Positions 1 through 4,091 of a DNA stretch of 5,069 nt are shown here, in pieces. This DNA comes from Syntrophomonas sp. UBA5432 (lineage in GTDB: Bacteria > Bacillota > Syntrophomonadia > Syntrophomonadales > Syntrophomonadaceae). The notes beneath the pieces are model-generated. The model did no database searches, had not been told where the DNA came from, and was given only the letters and a program-made list of their open reading frames with translations. Positions within the stretch are counted from its first letter, which is position 1, and every line of letters starts with the position of its first letter. The DNA lies in assembly GCA_002424365.1 (NCBI GenBank), contig DIRQ01000113.1, positions 2,484 through 7,552 of the forward strand. Reading direction: 5' to 3'. The position numbers and the translations under genes are program-made.

Positions 1-476
1 TTAACCGGGTAACCCTCGTTCTCCACCTTACGACCATAAGGGCAGGTAGTAGCTACCTGTCCCAGAAGTGTAGTCGGAGCCATTTGTCCACCGGTCATCC
101 CGTACAGAGTATTGTTTATGAAAAACACGCTAATTTTTTCACCCCGGGCAGAAGCATGGACTATCTCACCCATGCCTATAGAAGCTAAATCACCGTCACC
201 CTGGTAGGTAAAAAGGTAACATTCCGGTTTAAGCCTTTTGATGGCAGTTGCTATAGCTGGAGCCCGGCCATGAGCTGCCTCCACCATATCGCAGTTAAAA
301 TAATCATAAGCTAAAACGGAACAACCTACCGGACAAATACCTACGGTCTTTTCCCTTATGTTCATTTCATCCAAACACTCAGCCACTAAACGATGTATGA
401 TTCCGTGAGTACACCCGGGACAATAGTGAAATTTGGCATCGGTAAGGCTTTCTGGTCGTTTAAATACTGTAGCCAT
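1..476 (-). CDS. 2-oxoacid:ferredoxin oxidoreductase, TPP-binding beta subunit (partial, C-terminus off the left edge)
   Basis: The first 158 residues of the thiamine-pyrophosphate subunit that decarboxylates a 2-oxoacid and passes electrons to ferredoxin in the cytoplasm. Seen in the translation: CPGCTHG (residues 19-25), PVGCSV (49-54), AAHGRAP (68-74), the TPP/Mg motif GDGDLASIG (93-101) followed by INNTLYGMTGGQ (120-131), and APTTLLGQ. In this family Cys19, Cys22 and Cys52 would be three ligands of the proximal [4Fe-4S] cluster; the fourth lies in the missing part. Family members run about 250-290 aa, so roughly 100 residues are lost. The ATG overlaps the stop of the alpha gene by one base (TAATG) and has AGGAAGGG six bases upstream, which implies translational coupling. 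Whether the true substrate is 2-oxoisovalerate, 2-oxoglutarate or another 2-oxoacid cannot be decided here. Confidence 0.93.
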   Translation of the reverse strand, partial: MATVFKRPESLTDAKFHYCPGCTHGIIHRLVAECLDEMNIREKTVGICPVGCSVLAYDYFNCDMVEAAHGRAPAIATAIKRLKPECYLFTYQGDGDLASIGMGEIVHASARGEKISVFFINNTLYGMTGGQMAPTTLLGQVATTCPYGRKVENEGYPV

Positions 477-1531
477 TATAATCCCTTCCTTTCCGCCACC
501 GCTAAAATCTCCCGGGTGAGTTCTTCGGGATTCGGGAGAAATCCTATTCTCCCGTAAAATTCAACTGGTACTCTACCTTCTACCGCCAGTCGTATATCCT
601 GAATCATTTGTCCCATGCTTATTTCCATGGATAAGATAACCTTACAGGTATCGGTAACCTTTTTTATATGTTCATCCGGGAAGGGCCACAGGGTCATAGG
701 TCTGATTAACCCGGCTTTGACACCATGTTTACGTGCATCTAGAACTGAACGTTTAATTACTCGGGCCAGCAAGCCAAAAGCCACCACAACTATATCGGCA
801 TCTTCTACCATAAAGGTCTCTGCTCGCTTCTCATTCATTTGAATCTCTTTGTATTTGCTAAACAGATGCCGATTTCTCTGCTCTAAAATTTCCGCGGTCA
901 AGTGCAAGGTGTTAACTATATTAGGTTTTCTTCCCTGGCATCCGCTTATAGCCCAGGGCTTTTCCAGAAAACTGGTTACCTCATCTCTAACAATTACAGG
1001 TTCCATTAAATTACCCAAAGTGCCCTCGGCCATTATAACCACCGGTATGCGATAACGGTCAGCCAATTCATATCCTAAAATAGCAAAATCCATCATTTCC
1101 TGCGTACTGGCAGGAGCCAGGACCATAGTATGATAGTCACCGTGTCCTCCCCCCCGGGTGGCCTGAAAATAATCTCCCTGGGAAGGTTGTATTCCTCCTA
1201 GCCCAGGACCGCCCCGGGAAATATTAACTATCAGGCAAGGTAACTCGGCTTCAGATATAAAAGAAATCCCTTCCTGCTTAAGACTTAATCCTGGTCCCGA
1301 TGAAGCAGTCATTACCCGAGTCCCGGTGGATGCTCCCCCATAAACCATATTTATAGCGGCCAGTTCACTCTCAGCCTGCACAAATATCCCGCCAATTTTG
1401 GGAAGTTTCCTGGCCATATATTCAGCAATTTCACTGGAGGGGGTTATGGGATAACCAAAGAATCCCCGGCATCCAGCTAAAATAGCACCCTCTGCCAGTG
1501 CTTCGTTACCTTTCATCAAAACCTTATTCAT
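476..1531 (-). CDS. vorB: 2-oxoacid:ferredoxin oxidoreductase alpha subunit, VorB/KorA type
   Basis: The 351-aa alpha subunit, pairing with the TPP-binding beta subunit to form the catalytic core that converts a 2-oxoacid and CoA to acyl-CoA, CO2 and reduced ferredoxin. The N-terminal pyrimidine-binding domain (about 1-200) shows GYPITPSSE (26-34), QAESE (52-56, the glutamate expected to activate TPP), TASSGPG (75-81) and SRGGPGLGG (105-113). The C-terminal transketolase-C-like domain (about 240-351) shows IRPMTLWPFP (276-285) and GRIGFLPNP (327-335). Length and motifs match the roughly 350-aa branched-chain-type VorB better than longer fused KorA or single-chain pyruvate enzymes. The ATG at 1531 has AAAAGGGG seven bases upstream; it starts 4 nt after the ferredoxin gene and its stop overlaps the next ATG. 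Intact, no missing key residue noticed. Naming it Vor rather than Kor is an inference from similarity in layout. Confidence 0.92.
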   Translation of the reverse strand: MNKVLMKGNEALAEGAILAGCRGFFGYPITPSSEIAEYMARKLPKIGGIFVQAESELAAINMVYGGASTGTRVMTASSGPGLSLKQEGISFISEAELPCLIVNISRGGPGLGGIQPSQGDYFQATRGGGHGDYHTMVLAPASTQEMMDFAILGYELADRYRIPVVIMAEGTLGNLMEPVIVRDEVTSFLEKPWAISGCQGRKPNIVNTLHLTAEILEQRNRHLFSKYKEIQMNEKRAETFMVEDADIVVVAFGLLARVIKRSVLDARKHGVKAGLIRPMTLWPFPDEHIKKVTDTCKVILSMEISMGQMIQDIRLAVEGRVPVEFYGRIGFLPNPEELTREILAVAERKGL

Positions 1532-1535
1532 CCCA

Positions 1536-1751
1536 TCACCCCTTTTCTACCTCTATAACTAAATCCGGACACATTAAAGCACAGATAGCACATCCTGTAC
1601 ATTCTTCAGGTTTTACCACGATAACGGGATGAAATCCCAAAGGGTTAATAGTGTCTTCATCAAAGTCCAGAATGTCTCTGGGACAAAAATGAACACAGAG
1701 CCCACAGGCTTTGCAACTATCATAAAAAAAACTCACCCTGCCCTTTACCAT
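1536..1751 (-). CDS. 2x[4Fe-4S] ferredoxin-type (delta) subunit of the 2-oxoacid oxidoreductase
   Basis: A 71-aa ferredoxin-like protein with two complete cluster motifs: CKACGLCVHFCP (Cys 13, 16, 19, 23) and CTGCAICALMCP (Cys 51, 54, 57, 61), each Cx2Cx2Cx3CP. It should carry electrons from the TPP site of the alpha/beta core to free ferredoxin; its place directly before vorB is the usual one for the delta subunit of KOR/VOR complexes. The frame is open up to an ATG at 1775, giving 79 aa, but the start at 1751 is preferred because AGGAGG (1765-1760) stands eight bases before it and because the longer form would run 23 bases into the upstream gene. The chosen ATG begins one base after that gene's TAG. 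The segment between the two cluster motifs contains INPLGFHPVIV, as in many KOR delta subunits. It could in principle be a free ferredoxin, but the context argues against it. Confidence 0.9.
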   Translation of the reverse strand: MVKGRVSFFYDSCKACGLCVHFCPRDILDFDEDTINPLGFHPVIVVKPEECTGCAICALMCPDLVIEVEKG

Positions 1752-1752
1752 A

Positions 1753-2442
1753 CTACATTCCTCCTCCAGAACCATGCAACCAGCCGGGTCGCAAATATAG
1801 TTTAATTATTTTTGCAATATTGTGGTATTCATGTGGTAAGCAGTTATATACTCTTTCTTCTACCGTTAGATACTTCACTGGCAACTCCAGTTCAGCAGCA
1901 AAATTTACTACCCTGCGGTGTCCTTTAAGAACCAGATCCAGGTTAGTTTCCTCAACCATGTTAGGGTTGCTGATTATTCCAGTAAATTTAATTAGTCCGG
2001 CCTTTTCAAGTAACTCTTTTAGTTCTTTTATACTTCCCAGTTCACCGGCAAAAGGCCGGTACGGGTTAATAACCAGATAAAACTCGTAGTTGCCCCGCTC
2101 CATAACCAGTTTACTAAGATAACCAATAACTAGTGACCCAACCTCGTCGCCTGCCAGGTCAATCAGCATATCATTATCCTGTTTCATTAAGGCAATTATT
2201 TTTGTGGGTAAATTAGGTACATCTCCAAAGGCCAGTTCCCCACTGGGTGCCACAAGTCGGATGTTGTCACTGATAAGCTTCTCCCTGGCGTCCCGAGAAG
2301 CGAAGAAAGGGTTTACTAAATCCAGATCAGCCAATACTGTTTTTTGTGATGTACTTGCCATGTCGATAGCAAAATTTACTGCCACTTCACTTTTACCGCT
2401 GCCAAAACCTCCGGCAAATATAGCCAAACTGCCCAAAACCAC
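1753..2442 (-). CDS. SIMIBI-like P-loop NTPase leading the oxidoreductase operon (function unknown)
   Basis: A cytoplasmic nucleotide-binding protein of about 229 aa. Seen: Walker A GGFGSGKS (11-18), an aspartate-rich switch segment LADLDLVNPFFASRD (37-51), and a Walker-B-like MLIDLAGDEVG (92-102). This resembles the CobQ/CobB/MinD/ParA superfamily, but the signature lysine of the deviant ParA/MinD Walker A (KGGxGKT) is a glycine here. There is a single cysteine (201), so the CxxC of Mrp/ApbC-type Fe-S carriers is absent. No membrane segment or amphipathic MinD-like tail is obvious. The codon at 2442 is GTG but lies only 2 nt from AAGGGG (2450-2445); a TTG at 2436 lies 8 nt away and is the more likely start (227 aa). 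It ends GSGGGM because the codons double as the next gene's ribosome binding site. A role in assembling or regulating the oxidoreductase is suggested only by position. Confidence 0.85.
   Translation of the reverse strand: MVLGSLAIFAGGFGSGKSEVAVNFAIDMASTSQKTVLADLDLVNPFFASRDAREKLISDNIRLVAPSGELAFGDVPNLPTKIIALMKQDNDMLIDLAGDEVGSLVIGYLSKLVMERGNYEFYLVINPYRPFAGELGSIKELKELLEKAGLIKFTGIISNPNMVEETNLDLVLKGHRRVVNFAAELELPVKYLTVEERVYNCLPHEYHNIAKIIKLYLRPGWLHGSGGGM
1760..1765 (-). promoter_or_regulatory. Ribosome binding site of the ferredoxin subunit, inside the NTPase coding end
   Basis: AGGAGG on the minus strand, eight bases before the ATG at 1751. It lies within three GGA glycine codons at the end of the upstream gene. 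It decides the ferredoxin start at 1751 over the upstream ATG at 1775 and means ribosomes finishing the NTPase cover the next initiation site. Confidence 0.8.
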
Positions 2443-2444
2443 TT

Positions 2445-2450
2445 CCCCTT
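2445..2450 (-). promoter_or_regulatory. Ribosome binding site of the NTPase, pointing to a TTG start at 2436
   Basis: AAGGGG on the minus strand. Spacing is 2 nt to the GTG at 2442 but 8 nt to the TTG at 2436, so TTG is the better start; the protein would then begin (M)GSLAIFAGGFGSGKS, which puts the P-loop near the N-terminus as usual in this superfamily. Confidence 0.55.
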
Positions 2451-2472
2451 AAAAATTTTTCTTATTGCATAC

Positions 2473-2499
2473 TCTATAACAGTCACATTTGAAAAGCAA
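2473..2499 (-). promoter_or_regulatory. Candidate extended -10 promoter for the NTPase-oxidoreductase operon
   Basis: On the minus strand TGT-TATAGA (2481-2473) fits an extended -10 (TGN plus four of six matches to TATAAT). A TTGCTT (2499-2494) sits 15 bp upstream of the hexamer, a short spacer for a -35, so recognition would lean on the extended -10. Transcription would begin near 2466 and give a leader of about 25-30 nt before the start codon. Read by eye only. Confidence 0.35.
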
Positions 2500-2690
2500 T
2501 AAAAAAATCCGGATAAAAGAAACTATTTTCTAGTTAATAGGGTTTTTTGGTCGGAATAAAGCGAAAGATAACTCCGGTAGGATTAAGAAAAATAGAGGTT
2601 TAGGAGAATACTACTGATTTGCAGGCGAAGATATGTTGTTATTGATTTCAGTTTTAATGTTTTTCACTAAATGGCTAAAATGTTTATTTT

Positions 2691-3542
2691 CTATTTAAGC
2701 TCAAAAATCTGCTGATCCGCGAAAACATCTACCAGTTCGGATATAACATTTTCTATTTCCAACTCATCTAGACCAAGCAGTTGCATTGCTTCTCCTGACA
2801 TGGGATAAAGAAGACCATCAATCCCCATGCCGATACCCATGGATACACAAATGGCATCCGCCAGGTGTACTATAGCCGTAAGGCGGGGGTTAACCTGGGC
2901 CTCTTCGGGGCTATGATGGAGTTGAATAGCTTCAACCGTTTCCGGGGGCAGGTTCCATTTGTCGGCAACCCGGGCACCCACCTCGGCATGGTTAAACCCT
3001 AATATTTTGTTTTCAGCCTCAATAAAGGATATACTCTCTTCGTTCACCAGAGCTACAACTTCACGATAAGTTTCTTTCATAGTATTGTTTAAAATTACCT
3101 TACCAATATCATGTAGGAGGGCAGCAGTATAGGCCAAATCTAAAAAGGCAAACTTTGATTTGCGGGCAATCAACCGAGCAGCCATAGCAGCACACTGGGA
3201 ATGACGCCATAACTCACCGTATTCCAGGGCATAACCTTCGATTTCCTTATTCAGGATATCACTTACCGAGGCAGCCATAACAATACTGCGTAAAGTTCGA
3301 AAACCTAGCAGGATAATAGCATCAGTAACACTACCAATACGGCGGGGAAATCCATAGAAGGCAGAGTTGGCCATTTTCAGTACTCTGGCAGTTATAGCCT
3401 GATCCTGGTTGAGAATATAATTAATATCTTGAGCTGTGGAATCTGGATCTTCGGTAAGCTTTATCACCTGTACCACCACCTGGGGTAGTGCCGGCAGGTC
3501 GTTAACCGCTTCTACAATAGATTCTAGACTGATTTTACCCAT
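2691..3542 (-). CDS. HDOD-domain signalling/regulatory protein
   Basis: A 283-aa soluble HDOD protein. HDOD domains are relatives of HD phosphohydrolases found in bacterial signalling and stress or motility regulation; most have no proven activity. The opening DLPALPQVVVQVIKL (15-29), DINYILNQDQAITARVLKMAN (39-59) and SVTDAIILLGFRTLRSIV (71-88) are the typical HDOD signature. The HD-type residues are all present: WRHS (His114), LLHDIGK (His144, Asp145), NHAEVG (His185), LHHSPEE (His209, His210) and HLADA (Asp229). There is no GYP motif, so it is not an HD-GYP phosphodiesterase. No receiver, GGDEF or membrane part is attached. The frame extends upstream to 3620, but the ATG at 3542 has AGGAGG (3556-3551) eight bases before it and matches where the domain begins; the longer form would overlap the preceding gene. 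It lies 19 nt after that gene, so they are probably co-transcribed. Confidence 0.9.
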   Translation of the reverse strand: MGKISLESIVEAVNDLPALPQVVVQVIKLTEDPDSTAQDINYILNQDQAITARVLKMANSAFYGFPRRIGSVTDAIILLGFRTLRSIVMAASVSDILNKEIEGYALEYGELWRHSQCAAMAARLIARKSKFAFLDLAYTAALLHDIGKVILNNTMKETYREVVALVNEESISFIEAENKILGFNHAEVGARVADKWNLPPETVEAIQLHHSPEEAQVNPRLTAIVHLADAICVSMGIGMGIDGLLYPMSGEAMQLLGLDELEIENVISELVDVFADQQIFELK

Positions 3543-3550
3543 CTTCTCAC

Positions 3551-3556
3551 CCTCCT
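3551..3556 (-). promoter_or_regulatory. Ribosome binding site deciding the HDOD start
   Basis: AGGAGG eight bases before the ATG at 3542, located in the 19-nt gap after the upstream stop. It supports a 283-aa product over a 309-aa one. Confidence 0.8.
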
Positions 3557-3561
3557 CTATT

Positions 3562-4056
3562 CTATTTCCAGTTATCGATTTTACGCTCCAGATAATCCCG
3601 GTAGTTAATGAGCTCCTCATTGATGCGCAGCAGCAGCCTTTCCAGCTCTATTCGGGATAATTCTAATTGTTCAGGCTGAAGTATTTCAATGGTACGGAAT
3701 TCCTCTTTCATAATAAATCGCAATACATCACCCAGGGTATCGGCCGCAAACACTATGACAACCGGTGCATAACATATACGCCTGCCGGTTATTTCATCCA
3801 TAACCGAATATACCTCCTGGCTCATGTCTATATCCTCAATATGTATTCCCTGTAGTGGTATATTACGAATCTGGGATACTTTATGCTGCCTGATTTCTTC
3901 AGCCAGTTGCTCACTACCTTTATTGCGGAAAAGTTTCCCGGTTCTCCCCTGGCTAATATAGTCAAAGCGAACTCTCAGCCTTAATTTGCTCAAATTAATT
4001 CTCCCCCATCTACCCTGCACCCAGTCCAATTTTATGTATCTTAACGTATCCGCCAT
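3562..4056 (-). CDS. Conserved-looking hypothetical soluble protein, partner of the HDOD gene
   Basis: I do not recognise this family. The 164-aa frame from ATG 4056 has no signal peptide or membrane segment. A basic stretch SKLRLRVRFDYISQGRTGKLFRNKG (23-47) is followed by QIRNIPLQGIHIEDIDMSQ (62-80), a hydrophobic strand-rich part around YAPVVIVFAAD (96-106), and a charged helical C-terminus from about 128 to 162 with coiled-coil character. Cys95 is the only cysteine. The start is uncertain: the ATG at 4056 has no visible Shine-Dalgarno and follows an inverted repeat, whereas a TTG at 3993 has GGGGGAG (4007-4001) seven bases upstream and would give a 143-aa protein beginning (M)SKLRLRVRFDY. 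The short form looks more natural. It sits 35 nt (or 98 nt) after the cobT-like gene and 19 nt before the HDOD gene, so a role alongside the HDOD protein is possible but unproven. Confidence 0.75.
   Translation of the reverse strand: MADTLRYIKLDWVQGRWGRINLSKLRLRVRFDYISQGRTGKLFRNKGSEQLAEEIRQHKVSQIRNIPLQGIHIEDIDMSQEVYSVMDEITGRRICYAPVVIVFAADTLGDVLRFIMKEEFRTIEILQPEQLELSRIELERLLLRINEELINYRDYLERKIDNWK
4001..4007 (-). promoter_or_regulatory. Possible ribosome binding site for a TTG start at 3993
   Basis: GGGGGAG on the minus strand, seven bases before TTG 3993, inside the longer reading of the hypothetical gene. It is the only Shine-Dalgarno-like sequence near either candidate start. Confidence 0.4.
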
Positions 4057-4065
4057 TGCTGAGTG

Positions 4066-4090
4066 CGGTATAGTTTTATAATAGATACCG
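4066..4090 (-). repeat. 6-bp inverted repeat in the cobT-hypothetical gap
   Basis: CGGTAT (4066-4071) and ATACCG (4085-4090) are exact inverted copies around a 13-nt AT-rich loop, filling nearly all of the 35-nt gap. In the minus-strand transcript it could fold right after the cobT-like stop (TAG at 4094-4092). It is not followed by a T-run, so it is not a standard terminator; it may be an mRNA processing or stability element, or chance. Confidence 0.4.
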
Positions 4091-4091
4091 G

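Larger units (their letters stand above)
2443..2690. other. AT-rich intergenic gap between HDOD gene and NTPase operon
   Basis: No convincing gene on either strand. On the side nearest the NTPase it holds the candidate promoter. TTATTGC (2462-2468) and GCAATAA (2496-2502) form a 7-bp inverted repeat around it. AACTA-TTTTC-TAGTT (2521-2535) is a perfect 5-bp, AT-rich hairpin; read on the minus strand it is followed by TCTTTT, an 8-bp palindrome ATCCGGAT (2507-2514) and a run of seven T. This could be a very weak terminator for the HDOD transcript, but the stem has only one G/C pair. No riboswitch consensus was recognised. The half near the HDOD stop (about 2540-2690) shows nothing I can name. 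Confidence 0.6.

Noticed and set aside
615..1055. Two plus-strand open frames (615-842 and 849-1055)
   Set aside because: Both are antisense to vorB, which has continuous conserved motifs there.
1820..2452. Two plus-strand open frames (1820-2080 and 2204-2452)
   Set aside because: Antisense to the NTPase gene; serine- and proline-rich products typical of shadow frames.
2501..2535. Possible intrinsic terminator of the HDOD transcript
   Set aside because: The stem AACTA/TAGTT has five pairs with one G/C pair, and the T-run comes about 14 bases later; too weak to call as a terminator feature.
2671..2715. Short plus-strand ATG frame (MAKMFIFYLSSKIC)
   Set aside because: Only 14 codons, runs into the antisense of the HDOD gene, and has no clear ribosome binding site.
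3543..3620. 26-codon N-terminal extension of the HDOD protein
   Set aside because: It overlaps the preceding gene's coding end, lacks HDOD-type sequence and is outcompeted by the ATG at 3542 with a near-perfect ribosome binding site.
3436..3855. Two plus-strand open frames (3436-3660 and 3667-3855)
   Set aside because: Antisense to the HDOD gene and the hypothetical gene, with no supporting start signals.
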